Shown in pieces: positions 12,599 to 24,900 of a stretch of 64,000 nt of DNA (positions are counted from its first letter, which is position 1; the number at the start of each line of letters is the position of its first letter). The DNA comes from Acanthosoma haemorrhoidale (lineage: Eukaryota > Arthropoda > Insecta > Hemiptera > Acanthosomatidae): NCBI GenBank assembly GCA_930367205.1, contig OV884011.1, positions 137,739,437-137,803,436 of the forward strand, written 5' to 3'. The notes under the pieces were generated by a model that saw only the letters and a program-made list of their open reading frames with translations, was not told the origin of the DNA and did not search any database. The position numbers and the translations under genes are program-made.

Positions 12599-14446
12599 AA
12601 TGCTTCAAAGCCTCGACCTTCCCCGTATGCCCAGAACAAAACTTCTTTACCTCAAAACCTACTCGACCTTATCCACATCAAACGCCGCTCCAAAGCCTTA
12701 TGGCAAAGAACCCGACACCCTGCCGATCGCCGCTGTTACAATCAAAACTGTAAATTGTTAAAGCGAGAGTTGGCAACCTTCCGATCCCAAACATTTAATT
12801 CTTACCTATCCTCTTTATCCACTCAGGACAACTCTCTCTGGAGAGCTACCCAAAATATCCTAAAATACCATTATGTATCACATCCACTTCGTCGTGGCGA
12901 TGGGTCCTGGACTGCGTCAGATGGAGAGAGATCTGAAGCATTCGCACAGCACCTCTCACATACTTTCACACCTCATCCCAACCAGCATAATCCATCCCAC
13001 GATACGAAGGTCGAAGATTTCCTTATTTCTCCGATTCCTCTTTCACTTCCTCCAAAGGCAGTCAATCCCTCCGAGGTCCAATACCACTTAAAAAACCTAC
13101 CACTCCGTAAATCTCCTGGATACGATCTTCTCACTGCTCAGATCCTTCGACAACTCCCACCCAAAGCAATAATTTTCCTCACCTATATATTTAATTGTAT
13201 CCTTAGAACCACCCACTACCCACTTCTCTGGAAATATTCCATTATCGTCCTCTTTCAGAAACCTGGAGAGTCCCCAAATGATCCCTCATCTTACCGCCCA
13301 ATCAGTCTACTTCCAATCCTTTCAAAAGTTTTTGAAAGAATCCTACTCAAACGCCTTTTGCCTATAGTTGAATCCAAAAACCTTCTTCCTAACCATCAAT
13401 TTGGCTTTCGCTTCAGACACTCCACTGCTCAACAAGGCCTTCGCGTTGTTGACCATATATCCTCCGCACTTGAAAGCAAACACTACTGCACGGGTGCTTT
13501 CTTGGACGTAGCTCAGGCTTTTGACCGGGTATGGCACTCAGGTTTGCTTTACAAACTAAAAATCTCCTTACCGCAGACCCTTTATCTAATCCTTCAATCC
13601 TATCTGTCTAACAGGTTCTTTCGGGTCCGTTGTGGTTCAGAATACTCCGATTATTACCCCATAGAAGCAGGAGTTCCTCAAGGCAGCGTCCTTGGCCCTA
13701 TCCTGTATACCCTTTTCACTGCTGACATTCCGTTAAGTCCTAGCACCTTCCTTGCAACTTTTGCTGACGACACAGCAATTCTCTCGTCACATCCCAATCC
13801 GTCAACGGCATCCTACAACCTCCAAAATCACCTCACTAAGATAGAGAAGTGGTGCAACATCTGGCACATCAAGGTCAATGAAGGCAAATGCGTTCACACC
13901 ACATTTACTCTCCGTCGAGGATCCTGCCCGTCCGTAACCTTCAATTCAATTCCGCTTCCCATGTCCAATACAGTTAGATATCTAGGTTTTCATCTAGACA
14001 AAAGACTGACTTGGAACCCTCACACAAGACTTAAAAGACAAGAATCGAACAGACGGTTTGAACAGTTAAACAGACTACTGAACAGAAACTCTAACCTCAC
14101 ACTAGAAAACAAACTCCACGTATACAAACAGTTATTAAAACCAATTTGGACTTGCGGAATAGAGTTATGGGGGACAGCCAAACCATCGAACATCAAACGT
14201 ATCCAAACATTCCAATCCAAAGTCCTCAGAACCATAGTCAACGCACCCTTTTATATTAAAAACTCATCCCTTCACAGAGATCTCCATGTACCAACTGTCC
14301 TCGACCTTATACCCTCAAGATTTTCCAAATTTCACCAAAACCTTTCCGCACATCCGAATCCTTTGGTCGACTCCATATCCAGTAAAATTCATCCTTACAA
14401 TCCTCCTCGACGCCTAAAACGGCGGTGGCCTCGCGACCTATTATAA
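12599..14446 (+). pseudogene. LINE-A ORF2, reverse transcriptase part
   Basis: This is in the same frame as the endonuclease part and open to the TAA at 14444-14446. Reverse transcriptase motifs appear in order: SSYRPISLLPILSKVFERIL, the FLDVAQAFDRVWH block with its catalytic aspartate, GVPQGSVLGPIL, FADDTA with both catalytic aspartates, and RYLGFHLDKRLTW. The C-terminal region includes IKRIQTFQSKVLRTI and ends WPRDLL. With the endonuclease part the gene spans 896 codons, close to the usual length for Jockey ORF2. Apart from the upstream TAG no damage was seen, so the copy is fairly young. Confidence 0.93.
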
Positions 14447-14819
14447 ATAGACATTCTATGTCATGGGGTTCTGGCACTGGCCATCATCCCCACTCATGTC
14501 CTGAGCGTGTGTGGCTCTCTTGCCCTCTCTGTGGCCTGCGCCGGATGGCGCCACGGCCGGAGAGGGGGCGGGGGGAGCTTCGCTGCTTCCGGCCTTTCCG
14601 CCAGCTTGCTGGGGGATTGGCTTCGGGGGCGGGGGGGCTCCTGGGCTGAATCTGTATGTATATAGGTATGAATGGACTGTATATAGGTATGAATGGAATT
14701 GTATATAAGGTATGAATGATCTCTCAGCACAATTATTAATGCTGGAAAAGGCAAATTGTAATTTTTTCAATAAAGAATTTAAAGAATTATAGCACAATAA
14801 CAAAAAAAAAAAAAAATAC
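14447..14819 (+). other. LINE-A 3' UTR with GC-rich insert and poly-A tail
   Basis: Positions 14500-14645 are very GC-rich with long G runs. They are absent from the related copy at 54425-54480, where the flanking UTR words are adjacent. About three units of a roughly 20-bp repeat follow (TGTATATAGGTATGAATGG type, 14655-14715). Then come the conserved tail motif (GCAAATTGTAATT, AATAAAG) and poly-A. The tail motif is shared with the other LINE-A copies and probably marks the RT recognition end. Confidence 0.7.
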
Positions 14820-14829
14820 ATTTTCTGTG

Positions 14830-17640
14830 TGTTTGTGGTTACTTAGAGCCCCCTTCCCTGTGATCTGGATTTGTAGATAGGATCTGACGTGTGTGTGCAG
14901 ATGATCTAAGCCCTGTAGGAGTACAGCAAGATTACACTTCGTGTGCCCTAACCCTGGGGCTTTCTTTCCCTCACAATAAAAGGCGACCCCTTTGTCTGAT
15001 GACCATGTTTCCTCCGGGCACTATTGTTTCCTGGCCTGATGAATTAAAACATGGTCGAAGTTGAAATGCTTTCATGGCTGCTTCATAAAAGAGCTATACG
15101 TGTAGGCCACGGTAAACTGTTGACCTATGCGCTATCCAATCTAAAATCCATCTAACTGCATCTACATTTACTAGGCCACCCAAGATAGAAACGTTGGTAA
15201 TGCCGTAGATACATCAACGGATCACCAACGTTAGCATACGTATGTCTAGATAATACATCCTGAGTTGCGATCTTATTTACTGTGTATCTAGAATTAAACT
15301 TGATTTTAAATCAAGGATTTACGTACAGAGAATCGCGAATTTATATTTAATTTTGCAATATCGTGTAAAAAGCCGAATACTGAACGTTTTGACTCATCAA
15401 CTTTACGTTTTCATCCTGCACTGTGCTTCTTCATCAGATGGAAAGTCGATTCTTTATAACATCATAACCAACGAGTCTCCCCCCTCCAATAGAACACATA
15501 CAAATTGTCTTCCAGGCGATTGGGCTAGTAAAATGTAAAAAATTGACTTTAGGTTTGTACAGATTGTACCACAAGCTGGCATTTTGAATAAAAATATTGC
15601 TAATACTTACACTTAAAATAGTGTTAGGTTTCCTTTCACATGGAATGTTTTATGTAGATTTTAGTTTAAAGTTCAATTAATTTTGACTTAATTTAGTCAA
15701 TCAATGGTGAGATTTTTTATAGCTTAATAGATGCAACATTTAGTCGTATCCCAAAAATTAATTTTTACACATTATGAAAAATGATTTCAAGTGCATTTAC
15801 ATCTACCATATAGTAAAAGTAACAATAAAGCTGCAGTTACATTCGTTTAAAAAGTAAGAAGATGAAACAGGAAGCAGACAGCGATATCGGGGACCAGAGA
15901 TTGCTTAGATATGGCGCCAATGACGGATCAATCTCCACCCAGTGGAACCTTCTCATCCAGACCCCATCTTTTAATGCTTTGTCTGCCTTCTCTTCTTCGG
16001 TTGATTTTTTTCATCAGTTATTAATTATGATACTACATGACAACTGGCAGTAAATAGAGTGTTGATTTTGTAGTGTTTATAATACATAAAATTGTATTTA
16101 GGCAACCGTCATATTGTAATGAGACTTTAGCATCAAACTAAATTTATCTATCAGAATTATGCTGATTTTAGGGAGTGAGATGCGTGGGGAATGTTTTTGT
16201 AAAACAGGGGATATTGTCTGTAGGCAATCCTGGGGAAACCTGAGGGTGATAGGTATATCTTTTTTTGCCCTATGTATGTCCTTGACCTATACAGCTTGTA
16301 GTTTGGTTCAGAACTTTAACTTTTACGCTATCTTAGAACAAGTTGCATCAGTGTTTTTTTAGAGAGGTTTTAAGACATCAGATGTGTCTTATCCACCATT
16401 AACATTCAACCAAGTTTTCATCATAAATACCCTTTTATCCAATGATTCCCACAAATAGGAGATTACAATAGATCCGCAGATGATAAGGTGAGAAAATCTA
16501 TTTTAAATTGTCTCACCTTTTTAATTCTTCATATTCCAAAATTACTCCTCAAACTAACGAGTACTCCTTCTATTCAATTAATTATGTATTTTTTCAGTAT
16601 GATTTTTTTGTGATTTTTCACGCCCTTTAAAATCTAGTGTCCTCAATATTGTGCTAAGTCCTTTGTGTATAGAAACATTGTTAAGTTTAAAATAAAATAT
16701 TAAATTTTTGTTTGACTGTTCTTTTTTGTATATTTTTCATCATTTTGTACATTGACTAATCACTTATTAAATCATCTACCTCAACTGTCTTTAAGTGCCA
16801 TCTACTATTATATAATTCACAACGAGAGTGCCTGGAAAAAAAAAGGATTGAATGGGAAGGTGGTAGCCGAATAAATTCATAGGAAAGGTAAAAAAAAGGG
16901 CTCTACCAACAAAGTTATTCCTGCAGGAATGATGACCTCAATATTAATTTACTTTGGCTTGACTCTCAAAACTATTGTATACATTCTACTGTCTGTGTTG
17001 GAGAATTTCTGCTTTTTAACTATATAACTAAAATTCGAGAAATAAAATTAGAAATCCATATCCATCGTACTTTTATGCAGATATAATATTGAATATTTAT
17101 AAGTAAGTAACCTCATATTTTAATTTCAGAAAATTTGATGACTAACAATTCTCCTAAAAATTTTTATCACTTAAAATGTATATAAACAACCTTAAATTTT
17201 TAAAACTGAGACTTACTACGATGTCTTAAAAATCTGTTTAAATATTGAACATTGTAAATGTTACACTTTATAATTCATGAATCATATATTCCCATGTCTG
17301 AATATGCAATTAATTATAAAATATAAAACGAAATAAAACTAAGAAATATAGTTTCGTTTCATATGGTATCATTTTTTTTGAAGAATCAAAAATGAGTAGG
17401 AAGGCATTGAGCAAACAGACAAAAGCTTGATATTATGTCTTTCGGATTCATACCCTTTAAAGACTGATGTTACTAGAGAACTCGTATATTAAAATATTTC
17501 ACGTCGTGTGCTCTACTGAAAGAAAAAATATCGACACAAAAACTGTAATTATATTTTTCCTTTGATAATGTCATTACTATAAATTTACTATCTCAACCTG
17601 AAAGGTACATTCGTGGTGTTGATTTTTTTAATTAGGAAAA
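14830..17640. other. Non-coding DNA, no gene seen
   Basis: No protein domain was recognised. Short plus frames (15353-15538, 15862-16053, 16159-16362) look like chance frames. The first 240 bp (14830-15070) are less AT-rich and contain several motif-like words (ACTATTGTTTCC, TGATGAATTAAAAC). They could be regulatory. The rest is AT-rich with homopolymers. Confidence 0.4.
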
Positions 17641-18010
17641 CAAGTTGTCTAGGTGTAAAGTATCAAAGGTTTTAAATTAAGCAAATTGCTTCGTTTTCTT
17701 TTGTATTGAAACGGGAAGTGGTTTCCGGTTCAGATATTGAAATTAATCGCTTCCGAGGGCAAAGTTGTGTGAACAAAACCCTTTAAAGGAACAATTCCAA
17801 ATTGAATCAAACTACCTTTCGGAATCAAATTCCTCCAGCAATTAACTGTTCCTCTCTCCCGTTTAATACAGTTAGATAAATGTTTCTTAATTAAGGGAAT
17901 TAAATATCTGTAATTGCGAGTTGGCACAAAAGAACAGAGCCCTTGTCTTAGTTAACGAATAGCTGGGGTGAGGCGTGGACTACAGCCGAGCTCAAAACTT
18001 TTTTTTTACT
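17640..18010. promoter_or_regulatory. Possible conserved non-coding block
   Basis: Complex, non-repetitive sequence with many TAATT/AATTA homeobox cores, a CCCTTTAAAGG palindrome-like word and CAATTAAC motifs, within a simple AT-rich background. The only open frame (17730-17927, minus) has no recognisable domain. The call rests on texture alone and needs cross-species alignment. Confidence 0.25.
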
Positions 18011-21000
18011 TCTTGTAAAAGATTCGGCCAAGACGTTCTGTGTGCCACAGTGACCTGGAAGCGAAAGTCCGAGCTCAAATATTTACCCACGAGACAAACT
18101 TGTTAGGACTGAAAGACAGAAAAGTTTATTTATCGGAGATATCCTGTATTGAAGTTGTGCTATTGATGTATCTGTAAGGCAAATACTGAGGAGAGCTGTT
18201 CTCTGATATGAAATGAGAGAACCAATCGAAGGTTTGTATATCTTCTAAAATATATTGTTTAATAAAATCTTCCACCAAATACAAAAAAAATGACATGCTA
18301 TTCTTTCGTGTAAAAACGTAATCCATGAATGATTTCAAACTGTTTTAAATGAATAAGCATAATTACTAAAAAGAAACAGAAGAAATATTTATGCTTTTCA
18401 GATTGAACCGATCACGTTCCAAGACTCTCACTGCAATCGAGACGAGATACCTTAGAAGAATACGTGAGAAATGAGAGAATAGCATCAATACGTTGGGGGA
18501 AGGGATACCGAGAGTAACCCTAAAACAGTTTCAGTTTCAATTTATTTTTTAATATTTGGAAACTACTAATTATTATAACTGAACTTATTATTAGCTGACA
18601 GTTACAAATGTATATTAGTACGGTATTACATGACTATAATGGACAAATTAGTTTGTGTTTGTTAACATGTTTTTGCCTGCTGGAAATTTTAATCGATAAA
18701 CAATTAAAAAGTAAATGCTAAATAATTACTCAAAATATAAAATCGAAAATAACTATGCTAGCGAACTTTTTTTATATATCAGAAAGGTTTGTGTATTTTT
18801 TATACCATAAAAAGTGAGACTTATGAATTTTCTTGAAGTAGAAAAATTCACACTAACAAATATTGGTTTTATATGTTAGAGGTGGATAGGAGAGTTCTTT
18901 TCGACCGGTTATTCTGACTAACTATTAGTTTGGGTATTCTATGATAATTGCCACAGGATTGATTAAATCGATCCTGAAATTCTAGAAGTACGTTTTCCAT
19001 CATCGTGAGCTAATTGTGTAATATAATATCCTTAAACTCATACAATATATATAGGTATATATTCCATAGGTTATTTTTATCACTACTTCAGCTACATCTA
19101 TTTTAATTTTTGTTTGATAGTAGTTCTCAAATAGCGAGATAGCTTAACGAATAAAATAAATTAGCTCGGATAGGAAATACCATTATTTTTACATCCATTT
19201 AATACAATTTTAATGTTACATAGAGTTTGCTAAAAATCCCTCGATATTAATATGTGTTTTGATGACTTTTTTGCAGTCATGATTTGATGAAACAAAACAA
19301 AATTTACACATTGATCAGGATGTCAATGTTTTGAGCTTAGATACTTGCACCAGTGGATTCAAAGAGATCATAATATTCACGGATGAAACATAAAAGTTTC
19401 TTATTTTGGAAAAAAAATTGAAACAGAAACAATTGCTGAGGCTACTGTCTTACGGATCAACTACTTTATTCGATATTCTAACGTTCGTGCAATGTAATAA
19501 TAAATAAATTTCGCTAATGAGATTCCCTTTCTTAACAAATTTATATGTACATTGACGATGGGTACCCCCTCAAGGAAACCAAATGAAAAACCTTTTGCAA
19601 CCCTCCCAGCGGGAATGTGGCGCAACTGACTGGGCAAAGCGAAACAGGCTGGGGCCCGCTCGGGAACGACTGGCCATTACGGTTACCGGTCGGGGATTTT
19701 CGCTTTCTTTGTCCCCGCCCTTTGTAGACCCCTGAAAGGAGGGATGAATCGCTTTTCCAGATTAAATAAGTCTCGCCTTTTGTGAGACGCCTGTCTTTTT
19801 TGCCTTTTCCTTTCTACCTCCACCACCTAGAATTCATCAGGAATGATTAATTATTTCTATACCCTAACAGCCCGTTTAATTACATTTCCACTTCTGGCAG
19901 GTGATAAGATTTCGATTCGAGCTGACCAAGCCATTATGAATATTTGATTCCATCTTCTCTCCTGTAGCAGGAGGTCCGTTGGTCTGAATCAACGGTCTAA
20001 AACGTAGCTGATCCAATAATAGTTCCATCGTAATTTTTATTTAAAACCTTAGTACTGACAGAAAGATTCAACATTAATTTTAATTTTAATCATTAGTAAA
20101 AAAATTAAAACTGATTATTAAAACAATTATGAAAAAAAGTTTTGTTTTTCTACTAAAAAAATATCTTGATCACTTGAAATACCCTTTTTGACTGTGATAT
20201 ATGGATCCCTCACATATTCATAATTTTACGTTGATTAAAGAATAGCTTTACCCCTTTACGATACGTTATTATAAATAAAGCCTATTTTTATTTGTTTAAC
20301 GTAAGTTTGGCGCAAGTTAGTTATTTATTAAGTTAGTAAGTTATTATTGTAGAAATGTGAAAAGTCTCATTTTGGCCAATTAACAAATAAAATGGTCTAA
20401 TAAACTTGTCCCAATAATGTTAAATATATAATTTCATATTGATATCAAATCTAAAGAGTATAAATTGTAATATTTAATAAAGGTGATAATAGACAAAAGA
20501 CCAGATGGCATTGAGCATACCTGCTACAGTCAGAAGACCGCCTGGGAAGGCGCTGTCAGACTATGAAAAATATGCCATCGTCGCAAAGGTCAATTTTGGG
20601 TTGTATGTTGAAGTGAGAGTTCATTTTCCGTTCACTGGAAGATACATTCGTTCTTCTTATAGTAACTTCAGAAACTAGTCAACCCTGTGGCTTGGAAAAA
20701 ATTACAAATAGAAGAGTGCCCCTGAGATGGAAGTGGAAAAACTATGGTACAGTCTTGAAGACTAATGTTTCTAGTTTTTAAATACGCAGCTTTTGTGACA
20801 ATTATTGGCTCTGGCCGGCTGCCTGAGAAACAACTCAGCATACCACTCCCCTCGGTTAATGCATTTTTAAATGAGGTTAGCTTCCAAAACAACGAATATT
20901 TTCTAAGTAAAAGATTCGTCTTTTTTAGTTATTACTCTTTCTTAGTACCAACTATATATTTATAAGGGCATAGTGTTGAATTATACATTTGAAATGTTAA

Positions 21001-21452
21001 ACAGGTTTATTTATTTATATCCGAAAAAATTAACCTTAAAAAACCTAATGGTGGGCATGACACAGTATAGATCGCGGGAGGTTAAAATATTACTTTTTTT
21101 ATTATTATTTTATTAACGTTGAATTAATAATTGTATTCATGAAGTATTTTATAGAACAGTAGCATAAAGTGGTCGTCGTTTTTCATCCTGAGGTATGTGA
21201 ACATATAATTAAATCAACTCTGACTGTATAGCTCTTTTTTAAAAGAACTTTATTAGAATTACAATATACTTGGTTTGAAAAGATAAATTACAACTGACTA
21301 ATCTACTATGAACTGAATGGAATCACGGAACGAGTGAATGGATAATGGATAATGCCTGGACCTCTGAGCGAGGGGATCATATATAGGATAGGAAAAGGAC
21401 GGTGGTCAGCATTATGATATGGAGCTGATAGCGAGCTGAGTAAGCACTTAAC
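18011..21452. other. Non-coding DNA with a GC-rich island at about 19570-19790
   Basis: No gene recognised. The island at 19570-19790 has GC-rich words (GGGGCCCGCTCGGGAACGAC, GGTTACCGGTCGGGG) and no open frame. It could be a conserved enhancer or a fragment of an unknown repeat. The remaining sequence is AT-rich. The small frames at 20668-20892 and 20765-20965 overlap on opposite strands and are not convincing. Confidence 0.4.
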
Positions 21453-21474
21453 TATATATATATATATATATATA
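21453..21474. repeat. (TA)11 microsatellite, left insertion flank
   Basis: Perfect TA dinucleotide run of 22 bp directly next to the left LTR of the first Gypsy element. A matching 22-bp run lies at 26951-26972 and a shorter one at 32262-32273, so the elements have split one TA tract. Confidence 0.9.
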
Positions 21475-21659
21475 ACTTAACTCCCGGCTAAACGATTGAA
21501 CTAAAAAGGGGTTGGTAGGTGTGATCAAGACGCAATATAGAACTTAACTAACTTTTATTTCCATCTCCCTCCTATATATACAGTATGAGTGGGGCTTAGC
21601 CCCACTCTCTATTATTGTTTACAATAATCCTTTAGTAATCTCTTCTTACAATGTTAACT
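21475..21659 (-). repeat. 3' LTR of Gypsy element 1
   Basis: 185 bp, reading as identical to the copy at 26766-26950. In sense orientation it has a perfect 10-bp inverted repeat around one central base (21587-21607) just upstream of a TATATATAG box (21572-21580), and an AATAAA-like signal further on. A second inverted repeat (ATTATTGT/ACAATAAT, 21611-21628) lies nearer the LTR start. The LTR end word GCCGGGAG resembles that of the other two elements in this cluster. Confidence 0.93.
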
Positions 21660-21669
21660 CCTTCCCTCC
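21660..21669 (-). other. Polypurine tract, element 1
   Basis: In sense the sequence GGAGGGAAGG abuts the AGTTAAC start of the 3' LTR. This is the expected site and composition for the primer of plus-strand DNA synthesis. Confidence 0.8.
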
Positions 21670-21928
21670 AGTTCCTTCATAGGAGGAACTTTTGTTCCGG
21701 AGTTTCACACAAATTTTATTTACATAGTAGGTACAAAACTCAAAAAAACATACATCCATTCTAAAGAAAAACATCATATGAATAATCCAACATAAAGGCA
21801 ATTGTCAATCAATAGGTAATAATACAAAAACAATAGTAAATACAAAGCAATAGTACAGAATATGGCTGTCCCAGCTTCTTCGTCTGGGTGCCCTCCTTAT
21901 TTCTTAACACTAATAATCATTACAATAT
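21670..21928 (-). other. Element 1 3' non-coding region, no env
   Basis: About 260 bp between the pol stop and the polypurine tract. No frame of useful length exists, so there is no envelope gene. Short inverted repeats next to the tract (AGTTCC/GGAACT and GGAAC/GTTCC, about 21670-21700) could form a small hairpin. Confidence 0.7.
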
Positions 21929-24900
21929 TTATAAGCTGGGGCGAGTCGGAGTATCCGTCCGAGCGCCGCCGTCCGGCCCATGAGGCTCTTGTGGCTGGGG
22001 GACCCTAAGTTCGTCCCGGTGGACCGTGCGGTTCCGAAAGGGAAAATTTTCGTCCCTGATTGTATATAAATTGTGTTCTCTTACCGCCGTGACCTTGTAC
22101 GGTCCTTCGTAGCGAGCGGCCGTCTTAGTCCTTGCGGTTCGTAACCGTCTGTAGACGATTGTCCCCAGCGATAATGCCCTCCCCCCTTGTATTATTCCCG
22201 GTCTTTCGTTATCCCGGTCGACGCGCGTCTGCTTCCTTCTTATGATCTTCTCCCGGACTCGATCCCAAAGATCCCTCCGCTCCTTGCGTGTCTGTACTAA
22301 GTACCCGCGCAGCTCCGCGTTCTGAGCTGTCATAAGATCCCCCCTATCTCGCCTATTCTGACCGAATATGATTTCCACAGGTGAAAACCCCGTTGCCGCG
22401 TGGATCGTATGGTTGTAAGCGACAACGGCCCTTGGCATTGCTTCCAGAGGTTCCAGCCCCCGGCCCAGTCGGAGTAGCCTTAAGTGCTCCCCCAGAGTGT
22501 TGTGGAGTCGTTCCACCGCTCCTCGTCCCTTAATGTGGTGGGGGGTATTCCGGTGCCACGTTACCCCTAATTCCCGCGTCTGTTCCCGTATATAGTTATT
22601 CTCGAATTCGCGTCCGCAATCTGACGTAATCCGCTCCGGTACTCCGTAGGTCGCACACCAATTTAGGACTCCCTCCCACACTGTCTCGGGTGTCTTCGCT
22701 TCGATAGGGTAGGCCATGGCTAACTTACTAAACACATCTATCGCCGTGAGCCACGATTGACCCTCGTTCGAGTAGACATCTATCTGTATACTCCTAAGGG
22801 GCTCTATCGGCGTCTCCGTGATTACTTGAGGCGTCACCGGGGGGTGTCTATCGTACTTACTACGTTGGCATATTTCGCATTGGGCGATGCACTCGCGTAC
22901 CGTTTTCCCAATCCCCCGCCAAAAGTACATCCTCCTTATCGCGCGGTCCGTTTCCTCCATTCCCCTGTGGTTCGTCTTCCCCGTGTGATGGTCTGTAACT
23001 ATTCGTCGTTGGGTCTGTTCGTCAGTAACTGTCTCTACTTGTCTCAGGCACCGTATTATGTCGTAGTCTATCCCTATTCTTTCCTGCCGCCATAGTCCTT
23101 TTACTTTTTCGGCGAGCAGCCTATTTCCTATAAATATGTGACACGTTCGCCCTCGCGCCGCGAACCCTTGGATAATTCGTCCTAAGTCCCCCTCGTTTAT
23201 AGTCGAATGAGTCCGTACCGTCAGTGTAGTCAATCCCGCGTAAGTCGTCGTTTGTGTTTCTACCCCTGTTGTCTGTCGCGATTTTACTATAATTTGCCAC
23301 TTTTTGTCGTTAATTATTTCGTCGACTTCCTTTAATTCCCCCGGCCGTTCCGTCGGGGATTCCTCTGCCCGGGGTTCCCTTTCTACTAGCGGTATTTCCG
23401 GCCCGCTCTCCGTCCATTCCCTTAGGTATCTCACCGCGAACGGCTCGGTCGGTGTGGTCCCCCGTTCTTCCGCGCGTCTTTGGACTTCCGGGATTTCCGG
23501 ACCGCTCTCTACCCAGTCGCGTAGGTAGCGTAATGCGAATGGTTCCTCCTGTGGCGGGTCGTCCTCCGTGGCGTTAACGACTAAATCTCGTGACAGCCAA
23601 TCGGCCACCGCGTTTTCACTGCCCTTTTTGTGGGCTACGCTAAACGTGTATGCCGCCAGTCGCTCTTTCCAACGCGCCACTCTCGCGGAGGATTCTTTTA
23701 AGGTTCCCACGTATATTAATGGCTTATGGTCGGTAAATAATTCGAACCGGCGTCCGTAGACATACGGTCGGAAGTACTCCACGCCCCATACTACCGCCAG
23801 CAATTCGCGCTCAATCGCGCTATAACGCCTTTCTGCCGGATTGAGCTGGCGTCCCGCGTAGGCGACAGGTTTTTCCCCCTCGCTGAAGGTTTGTGAAAGC
23901 ACGGCCCCTATCGCCGTTTCGCTCGCGTCTGTCGTGACCCTAAACGGCCTGTCAAAGTCCGGGAATGATAATAGGGGTCGGGTCGTCAGGATCTCACGAC
24001 ACTTTTCCATGCTCTTCAGTTGTGCGGGCCCCAGCTGGAATCGACGCCCCTTTTTCAAGAGTTCGGTCAGTGGCCCTGTCAATTCCGCGATCCCCGGTAT
24101 AAATTTCCTATAGTAGTTGACCATTCCCAGAAACCGCCGCACCCCGCGTACGTTCTTGGGTAATGGTGCCTCGCGAATGACTTTTACCCTATCCGGATCT
24201 GGTCTCACCCCCTCGCTCGAGACTACGTGTCCCAGGAATCTTATCTCGCTTAGTCCAAACTGTGACTTCTCTAGTGACAATTTTAGCCCAAACTCCCGGA
24301 TTCTGGCGAGGACTTCCCGCAGGTGTTGGACGTGTTCTTCCCTTGACTTACTGAAGACGATCAGGTCGTCCATATACACCTGAGAGAAGTCCTCCCCCAG
24401 GCCGCTTTGCAGTTCGTCCATAAGACGTTGAAATGTTAGCGGGGCCCCCTTTAGCCCGAAAGGCATTCGCACAAACTCAAAGTGTCCGCGTTCCCACGTA
24501 AAAGCGGTCTTCCCGGCATCTTCCTCCGCCATTCTCACCTGGTGGTACCCGCTCTTAAGATCTAGTGTACTGAATATTACCGCCCCCGACAGTCTGTCTA
24601 GGATGTCGTCAATTCTAGGCAGCGGGTACTTTTCGTCCTGGGTGACCTCGTTTAATTTCCTATAGTCGACTACTACTCTATACCTTTTTTTTTCTTTTTC
24701 CTGTTCCGTCGACCGTTTTTCCACTACCCACAACGGGCTATTAAACGGGGACTTACTTGCCCTAATTATTCCCTGTTCCTTCAACTCTGTCAACTGCTCC
24801 CTAATGATCTCCCTCATTGCCTGCGGGTACCGTCTGTCTTTCACGTAAACAGGCGCCTCTGTCTTTAATCTGATACGGTGTACAGTCTTCCCCGTGGTGG

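Larger units (their letters stand above)
11320..14819 (+). mobile_element. Jockey-like non-LTR retrotransposon (LINE-A), 5'-truncated
   Basis: The order is ORF1 C-terminus, ORF2 with AP-type endonuclease then reverse transcriptase, a 3' UTR with short repeats, and a poly-A tail at about 14803-14818. ORF2 has no RNase H domain, as in the Jockey clade. The 5' end is cut inside ORF1. A 9-bp word, ATTTTCTGT, occurs at 11165-11173 and again at 14820-14828 right after the tail. It may be the target-site duplication for the whole unit including the upstream LINE tail. ORF2 carries one nonsense codon, so this copy is not autonomous. Related copies lie at 43552, 45062, 53035 and 61108. Confidence 0.9.

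Noticed and set aside
21660..21928. Envelope gene for Gypsy element 1
   Set aside because: Only about 260 bp lie between the pol stop and the LTR, with no signal peptide or membrane frame. The same holds for element 2.
22757..23095. Plus-strand frames over the Gypsy pol genes (also at 25149, 28101, 30081 and elsewhere)
   Set aside because: They are antisense shadows of strongly coding minus-strand pol and gag, without independent domains.
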